From Desulfuromonas soudanensis (lineage in GTDB: Bacteria; Desulfobacterota; Desulfuromonadia; Desulfuromonadales; WTL), in contig NZ_CP010802.1 of assembly GCF_001278055.1 (NCBI RefSeq), positions 2,333,504 to 2,397,503 on the forward strand: DNA of 64,000 bases, written 5' to 3'. The notes beneath the pieces were generated by a model. It did not search any database and was not told where the DNA came from. It saw nothing but the letters and a program-made list of their open reading frames with translations. The translations under genes and the position numbers were made by a program. This document shows, piece by piece, positions 43,482 to 52,015 of the stretch; the stretch's first letter is position 1; the number at the start of each line of letters is the position of its first letter.

Positions 43482-43515
43482 AGTCGCGCAGGTTCAAAAT
43501 TCCGAGGGGGTCAAA

Positions 43516-43917
43516 ATGGTGATGTTGCGAAAGTTGAGTGGAGCATTTACCGGAGGGGTTCTCGGCGGACTTCTTGACAGTTTCAATATCTGGGCGATGG
43601 GTGTCGTCGGGATTTCCGACCTCATCGGAATCGGGATGAAGCCCGAGTTCGCCGCCCCCTGGCTCTACCAACGGATGATCTGGGGTGGGCTGTGGATGCT
43701 CCTTCTCGTTCTCCCCGTTCTCAGGCAACGGATCGCCCTCAGAGGGATGCTCTTTAGCCTCCTCCCCTCGGCGATGATGCTCTTCGTGGTCCTCCCCTCC
43801 ATGGGAAAGGGGATGTTCGGCCTCGGTTTCGGCACCCTGATGCCCGTAGTCGTGGTGGGACTCAACTTCCTTTACGGTATCGTTGCCTCGTACTGGTATG
43901 CTAAGGCTTCCTCCTGA
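43516..43917 (+). CDS. Small integral membrane protein of unknown function
   Basis: From the ATG at 43516 the 133-residue product has four predicted transmembrane helices (about residues 6-30, 50-68, 72-100, 105-130) with glycine-rich faces. I do not recognise a family with certainty. It lies 34 bp after the SPFH gene on the same strand. The same reading frame is open far upstream inside the SPFH gene, but that part is shadow sequence. The ribosome site (GAGGGGG) is acceptable. Confidence 0.65.
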   Translation: MVMLRKLSGAFTGGVLGGLLDSFNIWAMGVVGISDLIGIGMKPEFAAPWLYQRMIWGGLWMLLLVLPVLRQRIALRGMLFSLLPSAMMLFVVLPSMGKGMFGLGFGTLMPVVVVGLNFLYGIVASYWYAKASS

Positions 43918-43983
43918 CGTCAGGTTCACGCGATCGGACCGCCCGGTTGCCCTTCTTTTCTCACAGACAAAGGAATCACTCCG

Positions 43984-44259
43984 ATGCTCTACGTCATCTG
44001 CTGCACCGACAAGGCCAATCATCTGCAGGTGCGCATGGACAACCGTCCGGCGCACGTCGAATATCTCAAGAGCTTCGGTGCAAAGCTTTTCGCCGCCGGG
44101 CCGACCCTGAACGAGGCGGGGGACATGAACGGTTCGGTGGTCATCCTCGATCTCGACAGCCGCACCGACGCCGAGGCCTTTGCCGCCGGCGATCCCTACG
44201 CCAAGGCCGGCCTCTTCAGCGCCGTGACCATCAACGCCTGGAAAAAAGTTCTCCCCTGA
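43984..44259 (+). CDS. YciI-family protein
   Basis: A 91-residue protein of the YCII/EthD-like dimeric alpha-beta barrel family. The pattern FVIC.D....R......H..YL...G..L..AGP matches MLYVICCTDKANHLQVRMDN, with the conserved His/Asp of the putative active site (HVEYLKSFG; GPTLNEAGDMNGSVVILD). Its biochemical role is generally unknown. It is followed 22 bp later by a thioesterase gene. Confidence 0.85.
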   Translation: MLYVICCTDKANHLQVRMDNRPAHVEYLKSFGAKLFAAGPTLNEAGDMNGSVVILDLDSRTDAEAFAAGDPYAKAGLFSAVTINAWKKVLP

Positions 44260-44281
44260 CCCGAGAGGCGAAGGCGCAATC

Positions 44282-44686
44282 ATGGAAGTCTCCCAGGACG
44301 CCCGCTGCATCGTCTGCGGCAGTGAGAACCCCATTGGCCTCAAGGCCTCCTTCGTCGTCGACGCCGAGAAACAGAGCGCCGAGGCGACTCTCACCATCCC
44401 CGACGATTTCCAGGGATGGCAGGGGGTGGTGCACGGCGGGATCATCTCGGCCCTCCTCGACGAGGCGGCGATCTACGCCTGCCGCTCCCGGGCGGAGTTC
44501 GCCGTGACCGCCGAACTCACGGTGAAGTTTCTCAAACCCCTGCCGAGCGGACGCCAAATCCTGGTGCGCGCCCGGGTCGTCGAACAGCGCCGCCGCATCC
44601 TTCTTGTGGAGTCGGAGCTTCTGCTGGGTGAGACCGTGCACGCCCGGGCCGAAGTACGGGTAATGGCCGTGCGAGGCGGGGTGTAG
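44282..44686 (+). CDS. PaaI-type hotdog-fold thioesterase
   Basis: A 134-residue acyl-CoA thioesterase of the PaaI/YiiD group. The hotdog helix motif WQGVVHGGIISALLDEA (about residues 43-59) supplies the conserved HGG and Asp/Glu residues. The N-terminus has a CIVCG motif, often seen in the Geobacter-type members and perhaps binding metal. The substrate is unknown. It ends directly before a pyrimidine heptamer tract. Confidence 0.85.
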   Translation: MEVSQDARCIVCGSENPIGLKASFVVDAEKQSAEATLTIPDDFQGWQGVVHGGIISALLDEAAIYACRSRAEFAVTAELTVKFLKPLPSGRQILVRARVVEQRRRILLVESELLLGETVHARAEVRVMAVRGGV

Positions 44687-44688
44687 TT

Positions 44689-44723
44689 TCTCCCTTCTTC
44701 CTTCTCCCCTCTCCCCTCTCCCT
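44689..44723. repeat. Pyrimidine heptanucleotide tract before truC
   Basis: Five tandem 7-bp units of the form TCTCCCY (one variant TCTTCCT) occupy most of the 53-bp gap before the truC ATG. The complementary strand carries G-runs of 3-4 at 7-bp spacing. It belongs to the same family as the tracts at 15.7, 53.8 and 57.0 kb. Confidence 0.8.
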
Positions 44724-44739
44724 CTTTAGAGTACCCGCC

Positions 44740-45477
44740 ATGCCGACGATCCTTTACCGCGACGAACACCTGGTCGCCGTGCACAAGCCCTGCGACCTCC
44801 TGGTGCATCGCAGCCCCATCGACCGCCACGAAACCCGCTTCGCCCTGCAGCTGGTGCGCGACCTCACCGGCCGCCGCGTCTTCCCGGTCCACCGCCTCGA
44901 CAAGCCGACCTCCGGCGTCCTCCTCTTCGCCTTCACCGTCGAGTCCGCCCGCTCCCTGGCCCAGGCCTTCGCCGCCGGCGAAGTGCACAAGCGCTATCTG
45001 GCGGTGGTGCGCGGCATCGCCCCCCAAAGCGGAACCATCGATCATCCCCTCGTCGAGGAGATCGACGCCATGGACTATCCGCAAGCGGAGGAGAAGGACG
45101 CCCAAAGCGCCGTCACCGACTATCGACGCCTGGCCGAGATCGAACTCGCCGTCGCCGTCGGCCGCTACCCCACCAGCCGTTACAGCCTGGTCCTCGCCGA
45201 GCCGCGCACCGGCCGCCGCCACCAGCTGCGCCGTCACTTAAGGCACCTCGGCCACCCGATCATCGGCGACACCACCCACGGCGAAGGGCGACACAACCGC
45301 TACTTTCGCGACGCCCTCGACTGCCGGCGCCTGCTGCTGGCCGCCATCGACATCTCCTTCTCCCATCCCTGCAGCGGCGAAAAGCTGACCGTCAGCGCTC
45401 CCCTGCAGGAGAATTTCATGGCCCTGATCGACCACTTCGGCTGGAGCGACGCCCTTCCACCCGCTGCCATCGGCTGA
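44740..45477 (+). CDS. truC: tRNA pseudouridine(65) synthase
   Basis: TruC isomerises U65 in the T-arm of some tRNAs. The 245-residue protein is a RluA-family enzyme without an S4 domain. It shows the catalytic Asp motif HRLDKPTSGVLLF (about residues 53-65), motif EPRTGRRHQLRRHLRHLGHPIIGD (about 160-183) and the C-terminal LLLAAIDISF. RsuA/RluA relatives with other targets are possible, but length and the RRHLRHLGHP motif fit TruC. Confidence 0.9.
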   Translation: MPTILYRDEHLVAVHKPCDLLVHRSPIDRHETRFALQLVRDLTGRRVFPVHRLDKPTSGVLLFAFTVESARSLAQAFAAGEVHKRYLAVVRGIAPQSGTIDHPLVEEIDAMDYPQAEEKDAQSAVTDYRRLAEIELAVAVGRYPTSRYSLVLAEPRTGRRHQLRRHLRHLGHPIIGDTTHGEGRHNRYFRDALDCRRLLLAAIDISFSHPCSGEKLTVSAPLQENFMALIDHFGWSDALPPAAIG

Positions 45478-45540
45478 CGCCTCTTTCGATTTTTTTCACC
45501 CCTCCACCGTCGATTGCGGCGGATAAGGAGGTATCATTTT

Positions 45541-45587
45541 CCCTGTGGCCCGAAAGGCCGCAGCAGGGTCCTTGACCCTGCGCAGGG
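45541..45587 (+). promoter_or_regulatory. Structured 5' leader of the Big2 lipoprotein mRNA
   Basis: An outer helix CCCTGTG/CGCAGGG (45541-45547 with 45581-45587) encloses two hairpins: GGCC-CGAAA-GGCC (45547-45559) and GCAGGGTC-CTT-GACCCTGC (45563-45581). The outer and second helices share bases, so they are alternative folds. The structure ends just before the AGGAGG of the lipoprotein gene. It does not match any riboswitch consensus I know. Confidence 0.45.
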
Positions 45588-45606
45588 ATTTTCCAGGAGG
45601 ATCAGA

Positions 45607-47313
45607 ATGAGAAGACTGCTTTGCACAGGGTTGCTCCTTTTTCTCGCGGGCTGCGGCAGTGACGACCAGGCGACCCGGCCCAACGATTTCACCCCACTGA
45701 CCTCCATCGAGATCGTTTCCCCTCTTGCATCTATTGCCCCCCTCACCTCGATTCCCCTGCAGGCTATCGGCAACTACTCGGGGCTCTTCCCCCGGGACAT
45801 CACCGACAGGGTCCTCTGGGAAATCACCACCCCGACGCTTGCCGAGTTCACCCCCCCGGAGGTTCCCGGCCGGGTGAAAGGACTCGCCCCCGGAACGGCA
45901 ACCCTCACCGCCACACTCGGGGAGATTTCAGCAACCTACGATCTGGAGATCACCTCTGCGACCATCACTGCCCTGACAATTGCCCCAGCCGCGCCGACGG
46001 TTCACAAAGGACTGACGATCCAACTGATGGCAAACGGCACCTTCTCCGATGCAACCTCACAGGATCTGACCTTTGACTCGGTCTGGACCTCCGACTTTCC
46101 GTCCTTTGCCACGGTTGGCGACACCGTCACCAGCAAAGGACGGGTCAAGGGGATAGAAGTAGGGAGCGCTGACATCACCGCCACCTTCGACACCGCCAGC
46201 GACTCCACAACCGTCACCGTCACGGCTCCGCAGCTGCAGTCGATTACCATAACCCCGGCCAACCCCTCGGTCCTCAGCATCGCACAGACCTCCTTCACCG
46301 CCACCGGCCACTACTCCGATGGCACCGAACTCATCAATCCCCCTAATGTGACTTGGAGTTCCTCCATTCCGGCGGTTGCCACCACCATCGCCGCTACCGG
46401 TATGACCACGACCCTCAAGGAGGGGACGACAACCATTAGTGCCTCCCTGGACGGTGTCAACGCCAACACCTCCCTGCAGGTGACGGGAGGAAACCTGACT
46501 GCAATCTCCCTGACCCCTCTCCCGACCATGGCCCTCGGCACTACACAGCGCATTTTCGCCACCGGAAGCTTCAGCAACGGCACCACGCGCGACATCACCG
46601 GTCAGGCAGACTGGACGGTGGACGACTCAACAAAGGCAACGGTAGTCCGCGATAACAGCCTGGCCTGGATCACCGCCGATGCTGCAACGGTTGCCCTGAC
46701 TCCAGCAACAATTTTTGCCAAACGGGGAACAGTGGAAGGTTCGATCCCCCTCACCGTCGTTAACCCCACCCTCAACAGTCTGTCGATCACCCCGACTAGT
46801 CTCGACCTAACCGTCGGCACCAGCGACCGCTTCACGGTGACCGGAACCTACACCGGCGGGCACACCCAGGATCTCACCAGCAGCGCAAACTGGAGTTCCT
46901 CCGCCGCCGCTGTGGAGGCTTTCAACCTCGGTGTGAACAAGGGCCGGGTCAAAGGTGTTGTCGCAGCGACCAGCCAGGCGGCCACCATCACCGCAGGCTT
47001 TGGCGTGCAGACTGCCACCGCAAATGTCGGCAGCGTCATCCAGCGAACCCTGCAGAGCCTGGCGATCTCCGCCCAGCCGGCGACGTTCATCCCCGGCACC
47101 CAGGTCCAATTCACCGCCACCGCCACCTACAGCGACAACACCACCCACGTTGTGACAGAGGATACGGTCTGGTCCGTCGACAAGACGAACGTCGCCATTC
47201 TTGCCGACACCGTCAATCAGCCCGGCCTTGCGGTTGCCGTGGACAGCGGCGCGGCGACTCTCACCGCCGCCTTCGGCGGCAAGACCGCAACCCGAGCCCT
47301 CACAGTCCCCTGA
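45607..47313 (+). CDS. Surface lipoprotein with six Big2 immunoglobulin-like domains
   Basis: From the ATG at 45607 (AGGAGG upstream) the 568-residue protein has a lipoprotein signal with Cys16 in LFLAGC. Six tandem Ig-like Big2 domains of about 85-90 residues follow. Each opens with a segment like L.S..I.P and holds G.YSDGT..D.T....W..... and a G.ATITA.. strand. Such domains build stalks in adhesins and invasins. No C-terminal binding domain is present, so it may be a spacer or matrix protein. A beta-barrel gene follows 37 bp later. Confidence 0.88.
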   Translation: MRRLLCTGLLLFLAGCGSDDQATRPNDFTPLTSIEIVSPLASIAPLTSIPLQAIGNYSGLFPRDITDRVLWEITTPTLAEFTPPEVPGRVKGLAPGTATLTATLGEISATYDLEITSATITALTIAPAAPTVHKGLTIQLMANGTFSDATSQDLTFDSVWTSDFPSFATVGDTVTSKGRVKGIEVGSADITATFDTASDSTTVTVTAPQLQSITITPANPSVLSIAQTSFTATGHYSDGTELINPPNVTWSSSIPAVATTIAATGMTTTLKEGTTTISASLDGVNANTSLQVTGGNLTAISLTPLPTMALGTTQRIFATGSFSNGTTRDITGQADWTVDDSTKATVVRDNSLAWITADAATVALTPATIFAKRGTVEGSIPLTVVNPTLNSLSITPTSLDLTVGTSDRFTVTGTYTGGHTQDLTSSANWSSSAAAVEAFNLGVNKGRVKGVVAATSQAATITAGFGVQTATANVGSVIQRTLQSLAISAQPATFIPGTQVQFTATATYSDNTTHVVTEDTVWSVDKTNVAILADTVNQPGLAVAVDSGAATLTAAFGGKTATRALTVP

Positions 47314-47350
47314 TGCGGGCCCCTTTTTCAGCAACGACAGGATGGATGCC

Positions 47351-48001
47351 ATGAAACCGTTCCGCCGAATAATAACTGCCCTGGGAATCTCCCTCCTGTT
47401 CTGCGCCCCGGCCCTCGCCGAGCACACGGGCCCCTATCTCGGCCTCTACGGAGGGGCGAACCTCCTCCGGACCGCCGAGAGTAGCGACAGCCAGGGGACC
47501 TTCAATCTCGAATTCGACCCCGCCGTCCAGGGGAGCGCCGTCCTCGGCTGGGACCTCAAAGTCGGCCATTTCATGGGGGAGGGTCGTTTCGAACTGGAAT
47601 ATGCCCGGCGCAGCAACACCCTCGATACGGTGGAATTCCTGGAGGGGGATGTGCCCGGAACGGGGGACCTGACCGCCGAGAGTCTGCTGCTCAACACCTG
47701 GGGGGTTCATCGCAATCCGAGCCGCTGGACCCCCTACATCGGCGCCGGGATCGGCGCGGCCCGCCTCAGCGCCGACGACCTTCGGGTCACCGGCCAGCCC
47801 CTGGCCGACGACGACGATCTGGTCCTCGCCTACCAGGTGGGGGCCGGGTTCGACCTGGCTCTCGGGGGCGCCCTCGCCCTCGATTTCGGCTACCGCTTTT
47901 TCGGCACCACCCGTCCGAAATTCCTCGAGGCCGGGGGAGCAAAGTTCGAAGGCGAATACTACAGCCACAGCGTCGTCCTCGGTCTGCGTCTCGGCTTCTG
48001 A
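47351..48001 (+). CDS. Outer-membrane beta-barrel protein
   Basis: From the ATG at 47351 (AGGA upstream) the 216-residue protein has a signal peptide (cleavage after APALA, about residue 24). The remainder is alternating beta strands ending in the aromatic C-terminal residue F (VVLGLRLGF), typical of an eight-stranded OmpA-like/OMP_b-brl barrel recognised by BamA. GAGIGAARL and AYQVGAGFDLAL are typical strands. It is co-directional and close to the Big2 lipoprotein gene. It could anchor or export it, but no direct evidence exists. Confidence 0.85.
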   Translation: MKPFRRIITALGISLLFCAPALAEHTGPYLGLYGGANLLRTAESSDSQGTFNLEFDPAVQGSAVLGWDLKVGHFMGEGRFELEYARRSNTLDTVEFLEGDVPGTGDLTAESLLLNTWGVHRNPSRWTPYIGAGIGAARLSADDLRVTGQPLADDDDLVLAYQVGAGFDLALGGALALDFGYRFFGTTRPKFLEAGGAKFEGEYYSHSVVLGLRLGF

Positions 48002-48052
48002 CCCTCGTTAGCCAAAAAAAGTGATCCGGCTCCTCAGGAAAGGACTGCTGCC

Positions 48053-49090
48053 ATGCGCGTCGAGACCGATCTCAAGCTGGGCTTCAAGGATGTCCTGATC
48101 CGCCCCAAGCGTTCGACCCTCAAGAGCCGCTCCCAGGTCAATCTGGAGCGCACCTTTACCTTTCTCCACAGCCGCCGCCAGTGGAGCGGGGTGCCGGTGA
48201 TCGCCGCCAACATGGACACCGTCGGCACCTTCGAGGTGGCGCAGGTGCTGGCCGAGTTCGGGATGCTCACGGCGATCCACAAGCACTATTCCCTGGAGGC
48301 TTGGGATACCTTTCTCGCCCGGCAGGGGGAAGAGATCTACCAGCGGATCATGGTGAGCACCGGTTCGTCCGAGGCCGACTTCGAGCGCCTCGGGACCATC
48401 CTCGCCGCCCACCCCAAACTCGAATTCATCTGCATCGACGTCGCCAACGGCTATGCCGAATCCTTCGTCCAGTTCGTCGCCAGGGTCCGGGCCGCCTGGC
48501 CCGAGAAGACCATCGTCGCCGGCAATGTCGTCACCGGGGAGATGGTGGAGGAGCTCCTCCTCTCCGGCGCCGACATCGTCAAGGTCGGGATCGGCCCCGG
48601 CTCGGCCTGCACCACCCGGGTTAAGACCGGCGTCGGCTATCCCCAACTCTCGGCGGTGATCGAATGCGCCGACGCCGCCCACGGCCTCGGCGGCCGGATC
48701 ATCTCCGACGGCGGCTGCGCCAGCGCCGGGGACGTCGCCAAGGCCTTCGGCGGCGGCGCCGACTTCGTCATGCTCGGCGGCATGTTCGCCGGCCATGACG
48801 AAAGCGGAGGAGAACTGGTGGAGCGCGGCGGAATCACCTACAAACTCTTCTACGGCATGAGCAGCGCCACGGCAATGGAGAAACACGCCGGCGGCGTCGC
48901 CGAATACCGCTCCAGCGAAGGGAAGACCGTCGAGGTCCCCTACCGCGGACCGATCGCCGAAACGGTCAAGGACATCCTCGGCGGGGTGCGTTCGGCCTGC
49001 ACCTATGTCGGCGCCGGCGCCCTCAAGGAACTCACCAAGCGCACCACCTTCATCCGCGTAGCCGAACAGGAGAATTTGACCTTTTCCTGA
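48053..49090 (+). CDS. guaC: GMP reductase
   Basis: Converts GMP to IMP with NADPH in purine salvage. The 345-residue protein has the IMPDH/GMPR TIM-barrel, with the catalytic Cys in [11 protein letters not shown], the DGG phosphate loop near [11 protein letters not shown], and no CBS domain insertion, as in E. coli-type GuaC. The C-terminal [10 protein letters not shown] motif is kept. It ends 139 bp before the kinase gene and the two are separated by a promoter. Confidence 0.96.
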   Translation: MRVETDLKLGFKDVLIRPKRSTLKSRSQVNLERTFTFLHSRRQWSGVPVIAANMDTVGTFEVAQVLAEFGMLTAIHKHYSLEAWDTFLARQGEEIYQRIMVSTGSSEADFERLGTILAAHPKLEFICIDVANGYAESFVQFVARVRAAWPEKTIVAGNVVTGEMVEELLLSGADIVKVGIGPGSACTTRVKTGVGYPQLSAVIECADAAHGLGGRIISDGGCASAGDVAKAFGGGADFVMLGGMFAGHDESGGELVERGGITYKLFYGMSSATAMEKHAGGVAEYRSSEGKTVEVPYRGPIAETVKDILGGVRSACTYVGAGALKELTKRTTFIRVAEQENLTFS

Positions 49091-49107
49091 AGAGGCGCAG
49101 CCGCCCC

Positions 49108-49136
49108 TTGACTTTATATTCAATATCCAGAATAAT
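49108..49136 (+). promoter_or_regulatory. Sigma-70 promoter upstream of the ZraS-like kinase
   Basis: TTGACT (49108-49113) and AATAAT (49131-49136) are spaced by 17 bp, about 94 bp before the kinase ATG and just after the guaC stop. Each box has one mismatch to consensus. Confidence 0.65.
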
Positions 49137-49229
49137 TAACGGGTTTTCACCGCTCCATTCCCGGTCCCCGCCCCCATTGCTGAGGACGCGCCGCGGACCA
49201 CCGGTCGGCAGGCAAGGTGAACGACTCCG

Positions 49230-50492
49230 ATGACCGAAACAAAAACCTACAACGCCCCCGGACGCCGGCTCCTTGCGGCCGGCATCTTCTTCTCCATCCT
49301 GTTGGGGGCCTTTGCCGCCTCCAACTACCGCTCAGCCCTCCCCATCGCCGAGGGAGCCCTCCGCGGGCTGGCGCTGACCCTCGCCTCGACCATCGAGGCG
49401 CTCGCCAACCGTGACCCTTCCCTGGCATTGCTGCATGGCGTCAACAGCCGCGACATCGCCTTCTTTGCCGTGGCCGACCCTTCAGGGACCTGGCTGTTTC
49501 ACACCAACCCCGATCTCATCGGCACCAAGAATCTCCACCCTCTCCCCCACCCCGAAGGGTCGTCAAACGCCTTTGTCGAACGACGACTGCTCCTCGGCAC
49601 GGGCGAAGCCGCCTATGAATTCATCTCCCCTCTGCACATCAACGGCCGGCAGTATTTGCTGCGGCTGGTTCTGCACACCTACCAGGCCGACACCGTGGTG
49701 CGCCGCGCCCGGACGGACGTCGCCATCCTCCTGGCTCTGGGGTCCGGGGGGTGGATCATGGGGATTTTTCTTTACCGTTTCGTGCGACGAGCTGCCGGTC
49801 ATCGTCAGGAAATGGCCAAGCAGAAGCATCTGGCACAACTTGGCACTCTGAGTGCGGTCCTGGCCCACGAGGTGCGCAACCCTCTTTCGGGGATCAAGGG
49901 ATATGCTCAACTCCTCGAGGAAAAACTCCCCCCGGGAGAAAATCGTTCCTTTGCCGCCTGTGTCGTCAGGGAAGCGCTGCGCCTTGAAGACCTGGTCCGC
50001 GACCTCCTCTCCTACGCCCGTCCTCCGTCCCTGCACCTCGAGGCTGTCGACCCCCGGGAGATGGTCGAGCTCGCTTTTTCACTGCTGCAACCCGAGGCGG
50101 CGACCCGACAGGTGCACCTGGAATGTTTCGTTACCCCGGCGGTGATACGTGCCGATCGCGACCATCTGCAGCAGGTGCTCCTGAACCTGGTTCTCAACGC
50201 CATACAGGCCTCAAAGGCCGGAGGCACCGTGCAGGTGCGCACTGCTTTACGTCCCGGCACCGTCGAGATCGAGGTCATCGACGACGGAGACGGCATCGCG
50301 ACCACGGATCTCCCGCGGCTCTTCGAGCCGTTTTTCACCCGGCGGGCCCGCGGCACCGGCCTGGGACTGGCCATTTGCAAAAAATTCGTCGAGGAGATGA
50401 ACGGATCCATCGTCCTTGCCAGCGCTCCGGGAGCGGGATGCACCTTCCGCATCGCCCTGCCGACGGCCGAAAATACCGGAGGAAATGGATGA
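49230..50492 (+). CDS. Sensor histidine kinase, ZraS-like
   Basis: A 420-residue membrane kinase. It has a transmembrane helix (about 12-33), a periplasmic sensor domain of about 130 residues with a PAS/Cache-like pattern, a second helix (about 165-183), HisKA with LAHEVRNPLSGIKG and HATPase (NLVLNAIQAS, DDGDGI, GTGLGLAI). The layout and the following NtrC-type partner resemble ZraS (HydH) of the zinc/envelope stress system. No zinc ligands can be pointed to with confidence. Its stop overlaps the regulator start by ATGA. Confidence 0.92.
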   Translation: MTETKTYNAPGRRLLAAGIFFSILLGAFAASNYRSALPIAEGALRGLALTLASTIEALANRDPSLALLHGVNSRDIAFFAVADPSGTWLFHTNPDLIGTKNLHPLPHPEGSSNAFVERRLLLGTGEAAYEFISPLHINGRQYLLRLVLHTYQADTVVRRARTDVAILLALGSGGWIMGIFLYRFVRRAAGHRQEMAKQKHLAQLGTLSAVLAHEVRNPLSGIKGYAQLLEEKLPPGENRSFAACVVREALRLEDLVRDLLSYARPPSLHLEAVDPREMVELAFSLLQPEAATRQVHLECFVTPAVIRADRDHLQQVLLNLVLNAIQASKAGGTVQVRTALRPGTVEIEVIDDGDGIATTDLPRLFEPFFTRRARGTGLGLAICKKFVEEMNGSIVLASAPGAGCTFRIALPTAENTGGNG

Positions 50493-51832
50493 AGGAACGG
50501 GTCCTGATCGTCGAGGATGACGCAACCTTTCGCGGGTTTCTGCACAGGATCCTCACCGACATGGGTCTGGTGGCCGAGGAAGCCGCCACCGCCGAGGAAG
50601 GAGAAGCCCTCCTCGGCCGCTGCAGTTTCGATCTGGTTCTCTCGGATCTGAAGCTCCCCGGGATGAGCGGTCTCGATCTTTTCCGCCTCAGTCGCCGGGA
50701 GGGAACGCCCCCCCCTTTCATCCTCCTCACCGCCTACGGAACCATCGAGGAGGCGGTGGCCGCCATGAAGGAAGGGGTGCAGGATTTCCTCACCAAACCT
50801 CTCAGGGACCCCGAGTCACTGCGGGTCGTGGTGCGCAAGGCCCTGCAGGGGAGCCGCCGCGAGCGGGAATATCTGAGCCTCAAGGAAACCGAGGCGGCGG
50901 GTCTCCCCCCCGCGGAACTGATCTTTGCCGGAGCGGCCATGACCGAGGTGCAACACCTGGTGCAGGAAGTTGCACCGACCCCGGCCACGGTTCTGCTCCA
51001 GGGAGAAAGCGGCACCGGAAAGGAACTGGTGGCACGTTCCATTCACCTCTACAGCCCGCGCCGCGAGGAACCCTTCGTCGCCGTCAATTGCGCGGCGATT
51101 CCGGAAAACCTTTTGGAGAGTGAACTCTTCGGACACGAACGCGGCGCCTTCACCGGAGCGGCACAGGCGCGCCGGGGCAAATTCGAACTGGCCCGCGGCG
51201 GGACCCTGTTTCTCGATGAAATCGGCGAATTGCCGCTGTCGTTGCAGGCCAAGCTCCTGCGGGTTTTGCAGGAGCGCCGCTTCGAACAGGTCGGAGGGAG
51301 TCGGGAAATCGTCGCCGACGTGCGGATCATCGCCGCCTCCAACCGCGACCTGAAACAAGAAGTCGAGGAGAAACGCTTCCGCGAAGACCTCCTCTATCGC
51401 CTCAACGGCTTTCCGGTTTTTCTCCCCTCCCTGCGCCGGCGCCTCGACGTCCTCCCCGAGCTGGTGGCTTATTTCATCGGCCGTTCGGCCCGCCTGACCG
51501 GAAAGGCCGTCTCGGCCATCGAGGCGCCGGCCATGCAGGCCCTCGCCCGCTACCCCTGGCCGGGGAACATCCGCGAATTGCAGAACGTCATTGAACGCGC
51601 CGTCATCCTCGGCCGGCGGACCCTGCGACTCGAAGATCTCCCCGAGAACCTCTGGAAACAAAAACCGGAGAAGACCGAGGCTCCCCTCCTTGAGGAAATC
51701 GAGCGGCGAACCATTGTTGAAACCCTCGAGGCCTGCGATAATAACCGTCGGGAAGCAGCGCTTCGGCTCGGGATCTCCAAGCGGACCCTCCAGTACCGCC
51801 TGAAGCGCTACGGCCTGACCGGCGCCGACTGA
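50489..51832 (+). CDS. Sigma-54 response regulator, ZraR-like
   Basis: From the ATG at 50489, 447 residues: a receiver with D53 (LSDLKLP), AAA+ domain with Walker A GESGTGKE, contact loop GAFTGA and [10 protein letters not shown], and a C-terminal Fis-type HTH (RREAALRLGISKRTLQYRL). It forms a cotranslated pair with the preceding kinase. Three genes for secreted proteins follow on the same strand after a 183-bp gap with regulatory-looking dyads, so they are its likely regulon. Confidence 0.93.
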   Translation: MKERVLIVEDDATFRGFLHRILTDMGLVAEEAATAEEGEALLGRCSFDLVLSDLKLPGMSGLDLFRLSRREGTPPPFILLTAYGTIEEAVAAMKEGVQDFLTKPLRDPESLRVVVRKALQGSRREREYLSLKETEAAGLPPAELIFAGAAMTEVQHLVQEVAPTPATVLLQGESGTGKELVARSIHLYSPRREEPFVAVNCAAIPENLLESELFGHERGAFTGAAQARRGKFELARGGTLFLDEIGELPLSLQAKLLRVLQERRFEQVGGSREIVADVRIIAASNRDLKQEVEEKRFREDLLYRLNGFPVFLPSLRRRLDVLPELVAYFIGRSARLTGKAVSAIEAPAMQALARYPWPGNIRELQNVIERAVILGRRTLRLEDLPENLWKQKPEKTEAPLLEEIERRTIVETLEACDNNRREAALRLGISKRTLQYRLKRYGLTGAD

Positions 51833-51856
51833 GGGAGTGCAAAGATGGTGCTCGAA

Positions 51857-51964
51857 GGTGCAGCATTTGCACCGACCGGGGAGGATCGGTCTCCCCTCAC
51901 CACTGACGAAACCCTTTATTTTCGGCCGTTTGGCTGGGATCGTCCGTGCTGGCACGCTCCGTGG
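51857..51964 (+). promoter_or_regulatory. Putative activator site and sigma-54-like promoter before the secreted-protein genes
   Basis: A GGTGCA-N5-TGCACC dyad (51857-51873) and a GGGGAG-N7-CTCCCC hairpin (51878-51896) precede TGGCAC-N5-GTGG (51950-51964). The -24 box is perfect. The -12 box has GTGG instead of TTGC, so the promoter call is weak. The dyad lies about 77 bp upstream of it, a sensible distance for an NtrC-type activator. Confidence 0.4.
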
Positions 51965-52015
51965 AATACACAGGACAGCTGCAGCACGAACCACTCACCC
52001 AAACGGAGGACGATC

